From: DATJLY01 sp035532935
GTDB lineage: Bacteria > Pseudomonadota > Alphaproteobacteria > ATCC43930 > CGMCC-115725
Assembly (NCBI GenBank): GCA_035532935.1
Contig: DATKQE010000030.1
Coordinates: 5,329-69,328 of the forward strand
Length of the DNA stretch: 64,000 nucleotides
Reading direction: 5' to 3'
Below the pieces are notes generated by a model. It was given only the letters and a program-made list of their open reading frames with translations. It made no database searches and had not been told where the DNA came from. The stretch's first letter is position 1, and each line of letters starts with the position of its first letter. A program made the translations under genes and the position numbers. Positions 17,420 to 25,959 of the stretch are shown in pieces.

Positions 17420-18649
17420 TCAGTCTTGTGCGGGAAGCGGCCGCGCCCGCGTGCTGAGCGGGTCGATCGCGCCGGTGCCGAGCCGATGGCCGCCATAGGC
17501 CGCCGCGGCGGTGTTCCAGACGACCGAGATATGCGAGGCAGCCGCCTGGATATCGCGCAGGCGTCGCTGCAAATCCGTCCGTGCGTAAAGGGCGCGCCCG
17601 CCGGCCGCATTGAAGAGGCGCTGCACCGCGCCGAGCGCGAGTTGCGCCGCAAAGCTCGCCTCGAGCCGGGCGCGCAGCCGCAGTTCATCGCCAAGCCGTT
17701 CGCCGCGGGCGAGCGTCGCCATCGCCTCCTGCGCCGCGCCGAGATAGAGCCGCGCTGCGGTATCGATCTCGATCGCGGCTTGGCCCGCGTCGATCTGCGT
17801 CCCCATGAGTTCCGCGATGACGAGCCCGCGCGAGTGGCGCCCGCGCGTCCAGTCCGCCCACTCGGCGAGAAAGCCCTCGGCAATGCCGACCGCGACGGCG
17901 GCGAATCCGGTCGCGGCGATGCTCGCGAACGGCACGCGAAAGATCGGCGCCTTGTTGACGCGCGTGCCCGGCCCGGCGCCGTCGTCGGCGACGAATGCAT
18001 CGAGGATGCGGTGGTCCGGGACGAAGCTCTCGGCGATCTCGAAGCTCTTGCTGCCAGTGCCGGCGAGTCCCATCACCTGCCAGTCGTCGATCACTCTCGC
18101 TTCGCTTTTCGGCACCAGGAAGAAACAGCGCTCGGTGGCCTTGCCATCCGCGAATATGTGGCCGCCGCAGATGAGCCATTGCGCGTGATCGATGCCGCTC
18201 GAGAACCCGTGCCGCCCGGAATAGATCGCGCCGCCCGCGACGCGACGCGCCATGCCGACCGGATCGAGCCCGGCGGCGATCCGGGCATCGGGATTCTCGC
18301 CCCAGACATCGTCCTGGGCGCGAACGTCGAAGCTGCCGAGCTTCTGCGAATGATCGGTCAGGATGTGGTGAACCCAGGCCTGCGACCCGCAGCCGCGCGC
18401 CAAGGTCTGACACACCTCGCTGCGCACGTCCCAGCCGAGCTCGTAGCCGCCATAGCGCGCCGGCTGGCAGATGCGGATGAGGCCCTGGGCCTCGAAATCG
18501 GCGACGGTCTCGTCGGGGCAGCGCCGCATCGTCTCGGCGCGCGCGGATCGCTCGCGCAACGCCGGTACGAGCGCTGCGGCGCGGCGCAACAGTTCCTCAC
18601 GCACGGGAACGGCATCGCGTGGCGCTGACGACTTCTTCGCATCGGGCAT
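17420..18649 (-). CDS. Acyl-CoA dehydrogenase-fold flavoprotein (HsaA/HpaB-like monooxygenase group)
   Basis: 409 residues from ATG 18649 (AGGGG upstream); the long Ala/Arg-rich in-frame stretch before it is not coding-like. It has the acyl-CoA dehydrogenase fold with an N-terminal helical domain (MRRCPDETVADFEAQGLIRI), the mid beta domain (YSGRHGFSSGIDHAQW, VMGLAGTGSKSFEI) and a type-2 C-terminal domain (LFNAAGGRALYARTDLQRRL). The catalytic Glu of true dehydrogenases is not evident. This subgroup usually contains reduced-flavin-dependent hydroxylases such as HsaA. It lies upstream of the livK pair on the same strand and is divergent from a paralogue. Confidence 0.8.
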   Translation of the reverse strand: MPDAKKSSAPRDAVPVREELLRRAAALVPALRERSARAETMRRCPDETVADFEAQGLIRICQPARYGGYELGWDVRSEVCQTLARGCGSQAWVHHILTDHSQKLGSFDVRAQDDVWGENPDARIAAGLDPVGMARRVAGGAIYSGRHGFSSGIDHAQWLICGGHIFADGKATERCFFLVPKSEARVIDDWQVMGLAGTGSKSFEIAESFVPDHRILDAFVADDGAGPGTRVNKAPIFRVPFASIAATGFAAVAVGIAEGFLAEWADWTRGRHSRGLVIAELMGTQIDAGQAAIEIDTAARLYLGAAQEAMATLARGERLGDELRLRARLEASFAAQLALGAVQRLFNAAGGRALYARTDLQRRLRDIQAAASHISVVWNTAAAAYGGHRLGTGAIDPLSTRARPLPAQD

Positions 18650-18783
18650 GCGGGAACCCCTGACGGCCAACTCGGCCGATCGGCTTACTAGCACCCCGAC
18701 CGACGCGGAAGAAGCGACCGCCGCCGCGGCAGCGGCGCTGTTGCTTCTTGGCGCTCTTCGGCGAGAATGGCGCGCCATGCCCG

Positions 18784-19980
18784 ATGCCGAGACCAGCCCG
18801 GATGATTGAGCCGCCCGATTTCGCCACGCTCGAAGCACGCGCGCGGGCGCTCGTGCCGATGCTGCGCGAGCGCGCCGGCGAATGCGAGACACTGCGCCGC
18901 GTCCCCGACGCGACCATCGCCGATCTTCATGCCAGCGGCCTCTTCCGCATGTTGCAGCCGCAGCGCGTCGGCGGTAGCGAGCTGCCGTTGCGCACGCTCA
19001 TCGAATTGGGCGCGATCGTGGCCGAGGGCTGCGGTTCGACCGGCTGGGTGCTGACCAATCTCGCGAGTCATCATTGGATGCTCGGCATGTGGCCGGCGGC
19101 GGCGCAGGACGACGTATGGTGCCGCTCGGCCGATGCGTTGATCGGGTCGGCCTTCGTCTTTCCCTGCGGCCGCGCCCGCGCGGTCGAGGGCGGCTACGTG
19201 CTGAGCGGACGCTGGCCGTTCTCGAGCGGCATCGATCCCTCGGACTGGAACATGGTCGGGGCCATCGTCCGCGACGAGCGCGACCGGCCCCAAGAACACC
19301 GCGTCTTCCTGGTCGAGGCCACGGATTATCGCATCATCGACACCTGGTTCGTCGCGGGGCTGCGCGGCACTGGCAGCAAGGACGTGGAAATGGCGGACGT
19401 GTTCGTGCCGGCGCACCGCACGCTCCCTTTGAGCGCCATCGCCGGCGGCGCGACGCCGGGCAGCGCGGTCAATCCCGGCGCGCTCTACAAGCTGCCGGCA
19501 CTCGGCCTCTTCTCGTTCGTGGTCGCCGCCGTGTCGCTCGGCATCGCCGGCGGCGCGATCGAAGGCTACCGCGCCGCGATGCGGGACCGCGTCGGCTCCT
19601 ATACCGGCAAGAAGCTCGCCGATCTCGCCAGCATCCAGCTTCGCCTCGCCGAGGCGTCGGCGCTCGTCGACATCGCGGCAGCGCTCGTGCTCAAGGACTG
19701 CGACGAGGCGACGCGGCTCACCACCTCGGGCGCCGAACCCGACGCCATCGACAAGGCGCGCTGGCGCCGCGACGGCGCCTACGCCGCCGGCATGTGCACC
19801 AAGGCGGTGGAGCTGGTCTTCACCGCCTCGGGCGGCGCTGCCATCTATCTCGATCAGCCGATCCAGCGCGCCTTCCGCGACGTGCACGCAGCGAACGCGC
19901 ATTACGCGCTGAGCTGGGACGTCAACGGCACGCTGTGGGGCCGCGTCGCCTTGGGCCTGCCGCCGGAGGCGACGCTGTAG
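18784..19980 (+). CDS. Acyl-CoA dehydrogenase-fold flavoprotein, paralogue of the divergent neighbour
   Basis: 398 residues from ATG 18784; ATG 18802 is equally possible, since neither has a clear ribosome site. Its plan is the same as the divergent gene: LRRVPDATIADLHASGLFRM, LSGRWPFSSGIDPSDWNMVG, VAGLRGTGSKDVEMADVFVP, TASGGAAIYLDQPIQRAFRD. Family knowledge places such proteins with two-component flavin hydroxylases. The pair faces away from each other across about 130 bases, so one control region may serve both. A partner flavin reductase is not visible nearby. Confidence 0.8.
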   Translation: MPRPARMIEPPDFATLEARARALVPMLRERAGECETLRRVPDATIADLHASGLFRMLQPQRVGGSELPLRTLIELGAIVAEGCGSTGWVLTNLASHHWMLGMWPAAAQDDVWCRSADALIGSAFVFPCGRARAVEGGYVLSGRWPFSSGIDPSDWNMVGAIVRDERDRPQEHRVFLVEATDYRIIDTWFVAGLRGTGSKDVEMADVFVPAHRTLPLSAIAGGATPGSAVNPGALYKLPALGLFSFVVAAVSLGIAGGAIEGYRAAMRDRVGSYTGKKLADLASIQLRLAEASALVDIAAALVLKDCDEATRLTTSGAEPDAIDKARWRRDGAYAAGMCTKAVELVFTASGGAAIYLDQPIQRAFRDVHAANAHYALSWDVNGTLWGRVALGLPPEATL

Positions 19981-19987
19981 CCGCCCG

Positions 19988-22015
19988 TCACGGCGCCGTT
20001 CCCGGCCGCGTATAGGGCGAGGCGCGTTCCGCCGCCGTCGGCGTCGCGCCGCCGCCGAAGATGGCGTGCAGAAGGCCTTGCAGCAGGCCGCCGCTGTGTG
20101 CTGCCTCAGGTGCGGCCGAAGCGACCCGGGCCGGCGGCGCCTCGTCCATGGGCAGCGGCCGCACCGGCATCCCCGCCGTGGCCTTGACCATGAACGCCTT
20201 CCAGGTGCGCGCCGGCAGCGTGCCGCCGGTGACGCGGCGCATCGGCGCGTCGTCGTCGTTGCCGAACCACACGCCGGTGACAAGATCGGCGGTGTAGCCG
20301 ACGAAGAGCGCATCGCGATAATCCTGCGTCGTGCCGGTCTTGCCCGCCGCCGGGCGGTCGAGCCGGGCGTTCCTGCCGGTGCCATGCGCGATCACGCCCA
20401 TCAGCATCCGGTTCATCTCGCCGGCCAGACCGGGATCGATAACGCGCCCGGGCCCCGCGCCGCTGCGGCGGTAGAGCACGGTGCCGTGGGTGTCGCGGAC
20501 CTCGGTAATGCCATAGGGCCAGGCGCCGATCCCGCCCGAGGCGAAGGCGGCGTAGGCCGAGGTGAGGTCGATGAGCGTCACGTCGCTGGTGCCGAGCGCC
20601 AGGCTGTCGTCGCGGGTGAGCGGCGTGGTGATGCCGAGCCGGTGCGCCACCGCAATGACGTTGTCGACGCCGGCGCGCTCGATCACCTGCGCCGCCACGG
20701 TGTTGATGGAATCGGCCAGTGCCTCGGCGGCGGTGACCTCGCCGACATAGCGGTTCTCGTAGTTGCGCGGCTCCCACTTGCCGATGCGGATGCGGTGGTC
20801 GTTGAAGCGGTCGCCGGGCGTCATCCCGCGTTGGAGCGCCGCCAGATAGACGAACGGCTTGAACGACGAGCCGGGCTGCCGCAGCGCCTGGGTGGCGCGG
20901 TTGAACTGACTGTCGGCATAGTCGCGGCCGCCGACCATGGCGCGCACGGCGCCGTCGGGCGACATGGCGACGAGCGCGCCTTCGCTTACCCGCGAGGCGG
21001 TGCCGTCGCGGTCGAGCGTGTGCAGCACGGCCCCCTCGGCGTCGGCCTGGATGCGCGGGTCGAGCGTCGTCGTCACCACCACGTCGCGGCCGTGGACCTC
21101 GTTGAGACGGCCGAGCTGCTCGGCGACCCAGTCGGCGAAAAAGCGGCTTCCCGGCGGCGGCTGGCGGGAGCGGGCGAGATCGCGCCCGGTCGCCGCCGCG
21201 GCGCGCGCCTGGGCTTCGTTGATGAAGCCCGCCGCCACCATGTTGTCCAGCACCTGCCGCGCCCGCTCGGCCGCCGCCTCGCTGTCGCGCGCCGGCGAAA
21301 ACCGCGTCGGCGCCTTGAGCAGCCCGCCGATGACCGCGGCCTGGTAGAGCGTCACGTTGCGGGCGGATGTGCCGAAATAGCGGTGCGCCGCGGCGTCGAC
21401 GCCATAGGTACCGGCGCCGAGATAGACGCGGTTGAGATAGATCTCGAGGATCTGATTCTTGGTGAACTTGTGCTCGAGCCAGAGCGCCAGCAGCGTCTCG
21501 CGGATCTTGCGGCCGAGCGTGCGCTCGTTGGTGAGGAAGAGGTTCTTGGCGAGCTGCTGGGTGATGGTGCTGCCGCCCTCGACGACATGCCCGGCGCGGA
21601 GGTCGGCGACGGCGGCGCGCAGGATGCCCCAGGGATCGATGCCGAAATGGCTGTAGAAGCGCCGGTCCTCGGTGGCGATCACCGCCTCGGGAATGTAGCG
21701 CGACATCTGGTTGAGCCGCAGCGGCTGGCCGAACAGGTCGCCGAACGTGGCGATGAGCGACCCGTCGGCGGCGAGCAGCGTGACCGATGGCCGCCGCTCG
21801 GCGACGGCCAGATGGTCGAGCGGCGGCAGCGTCAGCGCGAAATAGGAGAGCCCGCCGCCGCCCAGGATCGCCGCCCAGAGGAAGCACAACAGCGCCCGAC
21901 GCCACAGTCGGCCGCGCGGGCGTCCCTTGCGCGGCGCGCCGTCGCGAGCCGCGCTGCGGCGGGCCGGTCCCTCCTGGGGATTGGCACGGAGATCGCCGCC
22001 TCGGGTGCCCGCCAT
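19988..22015 (-). CDS. Penicillin-binding protein 1A family (glycosyltransferase/transpeptidase)
   Basis: 675 residues. A cytoplasmic basic N-terminus and one membrane anchor (about 42-63) precede the GT51 domain, with ATEDRRFYSHFGIDPWGI and GGSTITQQLAKNLFLTNERT. The transpeptidase domain has the catalytic SxxK in QPGSSFKPFVYL, SxN in ADSINTVAAQ and KTGTT in AAGKTGTTQDYRDA. It polymerises and crosslinks peptidoglycan in the periplasm. At 675 residues it is shorter than classic PBP1a (about 820), lacking the OB-like insert, as in the PBP1C/2A-like class. Convergent with the flavoprotein gene, eight bases apart. Confidence 0.93.
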   Translation of the reverse strand: MAGTRGGDLRANPQEGPARRSAARDGAPRKGRPRGRLWRRALLCFLWAAILGGGGLSYFALTLPPLDHLAVAERRPSVTLLAADGSLIATFGDLFGQPLRLNQMSRYIPEAVIATEDRRFYSHFGIDPWGILRAAVADLRAGHVVEGGSTITQQLAKNLFLTNERTLGRKIRETLLALWLEHKFTKNQILEIYLNRVYLGAGTYGVDAAAHRYFGTSARNVTLYQAAVIGGLLKAPTRFSPARDSEAAAERARQVLDNMVAAGFINEAQARAAAATGRDLARSRQPPPGSRFFADWVAEQLGRLNEVHGRDVVVTTTLDPRIQADAEGAVLHTLDRDGTASRVSEGALVAMSPDGAVRAMVGGRDYADSQFNRATQALRQPGSSFKPFVYLAALQRGMTPGDRFNDHRIRIGKWEPRNYENRYVGEVTAAEALADSINTVAAQVIERAGVDNVIAVAHRLGITTPLTRDDSLALGTSDVTLIDLTSAYAAFASGGIGAWPYGITEVRDTHGTVLYRRSGAGPGRVIDPGLAGEMNRMLMGVIAHGTGRNARLDRPAAGKTGTTQDYRDALFVGYTADLVTGVWFGNDDDAPMRRVTGGTLPARTWKAFMVKATAGMPVRPLPMDEAPPARVASAAPEAAHSGGLLQGLLHAIFGGGATPTAAERASPYTRPGTAP

Positions 22016-22197
22016 CGCCTATAGCCGCTGTCGCCGCACGCGCGCGCTTTTACCATGGAAGCCGCGCGCTGCGAGAGCCCGCGCACCACTGCCGCAAAAT
22101 TGCCCAAGATATGAAGGCCGGGCCGCGCGCGCTTTGCCGGTTGCGGCCCCGGCGGCCGGCGCGGCAGAGTGGACGGCGCCCCCATCCGGCCGGTCCC

Positions 22198-23400
22198 GTG
22201 CTCGCCGCCCTCATTTTCATCGCCACCTATGCGGTTGTTGCCATCGGGCGTCTGCCCGGCGCGCGACTCGACCGCGCCGGCGCCGCGCTCATCGGCGCCA
22301 GCCTCATGGTGGCGAGCGGCACGTTGTCGCTCGACGAGGCCTATCGCGCCGTCGACCTGGGCACCATCACGCTGCTGCTCGGCATGATGATCGTGGTCGC
22401 CAATCTGCGCTTTGCCGGGTTCTTCGGACTGGCGGCGCGGGTGATCGCGCAGCATGCGCGCCATCCGCTCATCCTGCTTTTGGGCATCGTCGTGGTCTCC
22501 GGCGGGTTGTCGGCCTTTCTCGTCAACGATACGGTGTGCCTGATGCTGACGCCGGTCGTGGCCGAGGCGGCGCTCGCCTTGGCGCGCAATCCGCTGCCCT
22601 ATCTCCTGGCCGTCGCGATGGCCTCCAATATCGGCAGCGCGGCGACGATCACCGGCAATCCGCAGAACATCATGATCGGCAGCGTCTCGCGCATTCCCTA
22701 TGTCACCTTCGCGGCGGCGCTCGCGCCGGTCGCCGCGCTCGGGCTCGGCGTGGCCGTGGCGATTCTCGTGGTGTCGTTCCCCCGCGAGTTTCTGACCCGC
22801 GCGCGCCTGATGCCGATCCGGCTCCGGGTGCGCGTCAACCGCGTGCTGCTGGTGAAGTCGCTGATCGCCGCGGCGGCCATGGTGGTCTTGTTCTTCGTGG
22901 GTCAGCCGCCGGCCAAAGTCGCGATCGTCGCCGGCGCATTGCTGCTGTTCACCCGCCGCATCAAGCCGGCGCGCATCTATGCCGAGATCGACTGGGCGCT
23001 GCTATTGATGTTCGCCGGCCTGTTCATCCTCGTCGCCGGCGGCGAGAAGGCGCTGTTCACGCCCGGCTTGCGGGCCGACGTGGCGGCGCTCGGGCTGGAC
23101 CGGCCGGACGTGCTCGCTGCCGTGGCGGCGATCCTGTCAAATCTCGTGAGCAACGTGCCGGCGGTGCTGCTGCTGAAGCCGTTCGTCGCGGCGCTTGCCG
23201 ATTCGCACCGGGGCTGGCTGGTGCTGGCGATGGGCGCCACGCTGGCCGGCAATCTCACCATCCTCGGCTCGGTCGCCAACCTCATCGTCGTCGAACGCGC
23301 GCGCCGGCACGGTGTCGTCATCGGGTTCGGGAGCTATTTCCGCGTCGGCGCGCCGCTCACGCTCGCGACCATCGCGATCGGCGTGTGGCTGTTGCGCTGA
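22198..23400 (+). CDS. ArsB/NhaD/SLC13-type ion transporter
   Basis: 400 residues with about ten to eleven membrane helices. The two pseudo-repeated motifs of the ion-transporter superfamily are present: VSGGLSAFLVNDTVCLMLTP and ASNIGSAATITGNPQNIMIG in the first half, and LSNLVSNVPAVLLLKP with GNLTILGSVANLIVVE in the second. Members carry arsenite, sodium/proton or di/tricarboxylates; specificity is undetermined, and there are no ars genes nearby. A GTG at 22198 directly before the first helix is chosen. ATG 22111 would add 29 Arg/Pro-rich residues that look non-coding. Confidence 0.85.
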   Translation: MLAALIFIATYAVVAIGRLPGARLDRAGAALIGASLMVASGTLSLDEAYRAVDLGTITLLLGMMIVVANLRFAGFFGLAARVIAQHARHPLILLLGIVVVSGGLSAFLVNDTVCLMLTPVVAEAALALARNPLPYLLAVAMASNIGSAATITGNPQNIMIGSVSRIPYVTFAAALAPVAALGLGVAVAILVVSFPREFLTRARLMPIRLRVRVNRVLLVKSLIAAAAMVVLFFVGQPPAKVAIVAGALLLFTRRIKPARIYAEIDWALLLMFAGLFILVAGGEKALFTPGLRADVAALGLDRPDVLAAVAAILSNLVSNVPAVLLLKPFVAALADSHRGWLVLAMGATLAGNLTILGSVANLIVVERARRHGVVIGFGSYFRVGAPLTLATIAIGVWLLR

Positions 23401-23413
23401 CGCCAAAATGAAA

Positions 23414-23442
23414 CGGCCCCCGGCGCCGATGCGCGGGGGCCG
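23414..23442 (-). terminator. Intrinsic terminator between the permease gene and rpoH
   Basis: Nine-base perfect arms CGGCCCCCG (23414-23422) and CGGGGGCCG (23434-23442) form a strong hairpin between convergent genes. On the minus strand it is followed by a T-rich tract (TTTCATTTT), so it best serves rpoH. On the plus strand it has no U-run. Confidence 0.75.
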
Positions 23443-23460
23443 AGGCGGGCCGCCGGCGTG

Positions 23461-24342
23461 TCAGGCCGCGGCGAAGATGTCGCTTTCGACCGCCCGCAGA
23501 TGGGCGGGATGAAGCATGGCGTGGCGCAGCTTCTCGAGCGCGCGCACCTCGATCTGGCGGATACGCTCGCGCGAGACGGCATAGCGGTGGCTCAACTCCT
23601 CGAGCGTCGAGGGGTCGTCCTTGAGGCGGCGCTCGACGATGATGTCGCGTTCGCGCGCGTTGAGGGACTTGAGCGCGGCACCCAGCCGCTCCTTGCGGTC
23701 CTGGAACTCGTCGCGGTCGGCGAGCAGGGTTTCCTGGCTCGGCCGCTCGTCGGGCAGGAGCTCGATCCACTCGCTGTCCGCCTCGGCGCCGACCAGCGCG
23801 TTCAAGGACGTATCGGCACCGCCGAGCCGGCGGTTCATCTCGACCACTTCGATCTCCGGCACGTCGAGCTCCGTGGCAATCGCGCGCACCGTCACGTCCG
23901 GGAGATCGCCCTGCTCCAGCTCTTCCATCCGTCCCTTGAGCTTGCGCAGGTTGAAGAATAGCTTTTTCTGTGCCGCCGTGGTGCCCATCTTGACCAGCGA
24001 CCACGAGTGCAGCACGTATTCCTGGATGGCGGCGCGGATCCACCACATCGCATAAGTGGCGAAGCGGAAGCCGCGGTCCGGATCGAACTTCTCGGCGGCC
24101 TGCATCAGCCCGACATTGCCCTCGGCGACGAGATCGGCGAGCGGCAGGCCATAGCCCGCGAACCCGCGCGCAATCTTGACCACGAGCCGGAGATGGCTGC
24201 CGACCAACTCCTGCAACGCCGTGCGGTCGCCCTTGTCGCGCCACAGCAGCGCCAGCTCGCGCTCGCGCTCGAGCGTCAGCATGGGAAAGCGCTTTGCCTC
24301 TTCGACGAGGCGGACCAGACTGGTATCGATCTTCGTGTTCAT
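23461..24342 (-). CDS. rpoH: Heat-shock sigma factor RpoH (sigma-32)
   Basis: 293 residues from ATG 24342, the start that fits the family (MNTKIDTSLVRL). Region 2 has DLVAEGNVGLMQAAEKFDPD, then FRFATYAMWWIRAAIQEYVL. The RpoH box appears as AAQKKLFFNLRKLKG, which identifies sigma-32 rather than RpoD. Region 4 ends in YAVSRERIRQIEVRALEKLR. It directs RNA polymerase to heat-shock promoters. Alphaproteobacteria often have several RpoH copies, so this may be one of them. It converges on the permease gene and has its own terminator. Confidence 0.95.
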   Translation of the reverse strand: MNTKIDTSLVRLVEEAKRFPMLTLERERELALLWRDKGDRTALQELVGSHLRLVVKIARGFAGYGLPLADLVAEGNVGLMQAAEKFDPDRGFRFATYAMWWIRAAIQEYVLHSWSLVKMGTTAAQKKLFFNLRKLKGRMEELEQGDLPDVTVRAIATELDVPEIEVVEMNRRLGGADTSLNALVGAEADSEWIELLPDERPSQETLLADRDEFQDRKERLGAALKSLNARERDIIVERRLKDDPSTLEELSHRYAVSRERIRQIEVRALEKLRHAMLHPAHLRAVESDIFAAA

Positions 24343-24593
24343 TTTTTGATCTCTCGGAGCGCCGGCGGTGTTACCGCACAACGCCCCTCTCGGGCCTCCC
24401 GATAGCGTCGCCCGGTTGCCCAGCCGGGAGTCGGCATGGCGATGGCGACAATGCAAAGATGGTCCGGGGCACGGCGAAAATCAAGACCAGTTCAGTCCTA
24501 TTTCGCAGTGCAAAATCGGATGGCAGACATGCGCAGCCAACCGCGACCGGAACGCCGGTCGGCGCCGCAGGCCGATTATACCCTTGAGGATTG

Positions 24594-24833
24594 CTAAGAT
24601 ATTACCGCCGTGCTGTCCAGGCACTCGGCCTGGCCCGTGGGCGTCACCCGCACGAGCGGCTGGAAGGGCCGTTCCTCGGTCACGCGGTGGCCCTCGGGAA
24701 GCAGCATCAGGGCCCGTTCGACCCCGTCGTTCCACCAGCCGATGACGAAGCGGGCGCCCTCCCGCTGCGCGGCCCGGTGTGCCGCCTGCATGACCTCGCC
24801 GTCGATTGCCGGCACTGCATCGCGCATCTGCAT
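24594..24833 (-). CDS. Small hypothetical protein
   Basis: 79 residues from ATG 24833. Coding appearance is good: third codon positions are nearly all G or C, and no other frame is convincing here. The protein has VMQAAHRAAQREGARFVIGW, then WWNDGVERALMLLPEGH, and ends in PTGQAECLDSTAVIS. It is soluble, with no signal peptide. I do not recognise the family. It stands alone between rpoH and the next unknown gene, 76 bases downstream of the latter's stop-to-start order on the same strand. Confidence 0.5.
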   Translation of the reverse strand: MQMRDAVPAIDGEVMQAAHRAAQREGARFVIGWWNDGVERALMLLPEGHRVTEERPFQPLVRVTPTGQAECLDSTAVIS

Positions 24834-24909
24834 CACCCGGTCTCCGCTTCGTCCGCGGCGGATGATCGGCGGATCGGGGCGTGGCGTGGCGTGTCATCAT
24901 TCGGGCACG

Positions 24910-25827
24910 TCAGAGTGAGAGGTCGACCGCCGGCGCCGGCGCGGCCTTTTCCCGCTCCTTTTCGAGCTTCATGTATTTGTCGAGAGCGTCCAGCATCTTT
25001 TGCGAGAAGTCGAGCGGCGCGCCTTGCCCTGGCGCCGGTGCCGGTGGTGATGCCGGCGCCGGGGCTGCGGCGGGCGCGGTGGGCGCAGGCATCACGAGCC
25101 GCTGCGGCAGCAGGGTTCCCGGGGGGAGTTCCAGCGGCACGGGCTTCGTCTGCAAGTTCACGTGCGAGCCATTGTTGATCTGGCGCTCGAGCGCGGCGTT
25201 GCGGGCGAGGAATTCCTGGGCGGCGGTGGGCGGCTGCGTCGCGGCCGTGGCGTGCTGCGGCTGCGCGAAGCCCGGCAGCGGCAGCGGCTTATGGTCGGGC
25301 ACCGCAGCGGCGACGGGCGGCCCCGCAGCGTCCGCATTCGTCAGGGCGATGCCGCCGAAGAGCGGGATCGGCGCGCGGCTCGACGCCGGTGCCGCGGCGG
25401 TAGCGGCTCGCGAGGCGTTCGCCGCGGTCATGGTTGGCGCCGAACCGGCCTCGGTTGCCTGTGGTGCGGGCACGGCCGCACCGGCGGGCGCCGCCGCCGC
25501 GGCGACCTGGGTGCCCTGGTCGTGATGGCCGAACAGCGCGGTGAGCGCCTGCTGGCCGAGATCGTGCCCGGCCTTATCCTCGGTGGCGGCGTCGATCAGG
25601 CCGAAAGCGACGCCGATCGGGCCGCCATAGAGCGCATCGCCGGCAATCTGGGCCGCCTCGCCCGGCTGGTCGCCGGTGACCCAGCGATAGATCGAGCTGA
25701 TGATCGGCAGATGCTGCAATGGATTGACGATGTCGAGAAGGTCGCGAAAGCCGAAGCCGCTTGGGCTTCTCCAGGCCGACGGGGGATGGCTCGCGGCTTG
25801 CGGGGCGGCAACGGCGGCAGCGGTCAT
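24910..25827 (-). CDS. Ala/Pro-rich hypothetical protein with conserved N-terminal motif
   Basis: 305 residues. The N-terminal 90 residues are compact and look conserved: RDLLDIVNPLQHLPIISSIY, RWVTGDQPGEAAQIAGDALY, then GGPIGVAFGLIDAATEDKAG. The remainder is an Ala/Pro/Gln-rich, probably disordered region. It ends in a short amphipathic helix (FSQKMLDALDKYMKLEKERE). Proteins with the NPLQHLPI...YR...TGD pattern recur in alphaproteobacteria as unknowns. The glycine-rich GDALYGGPIGVAFG could be membrane-associated. No function can be assigned. Confidence 0.7.
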   Translation of the reverse strand: MTAAAVAAPQAASHPPSAWRSPSGFGFRDLLDIVNPLQHLPIISSIYRWVTGDQPGEAAQIAGDALYGGPIGVAFGLIDAATEDKAGHDLGQQALTALFGHHDQGTQVAAAAAPAGAAVPAPQATEAGSAPTMTAANASRAATAAAPASSRAPIPLFGGIALTNADAAGPPVAAAVPDHKPLPLPGFAQPQHATAATQPPTAAQEFLARNAALERQINNGSHVNLQTKPVPLELPPGTLLPQRLVMPAPTAPAAAPAPASPPAPAPGQGAPLDFSQKMLDALDKYMKLEKEREKAAPAPAVDLSL

Positions 25828-25959
25828 GCCCGATGTTAAGCAAACCTGGTGCCAATTGCCGGGCGTCCCGGCAATTACCCATTTCCGGGCCGTTTCGGCG
25901 CGCCGCGGGCGCGCGGGCGGCCACCTCTCGCGCCGTGCGGCAGAAACTGCCGGGCAAGC

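Noticed and set aside
15269..18628. Very long plus-strand open frame (over 1,100 codons) across the livK region
   Set aside because: It is antisense to livK, the livK remnant and the flavoprotein, whose domains are clear. High GC removes stops from the opposite frame; the translation is Arg/Leu/Asp-rich with no motifs.
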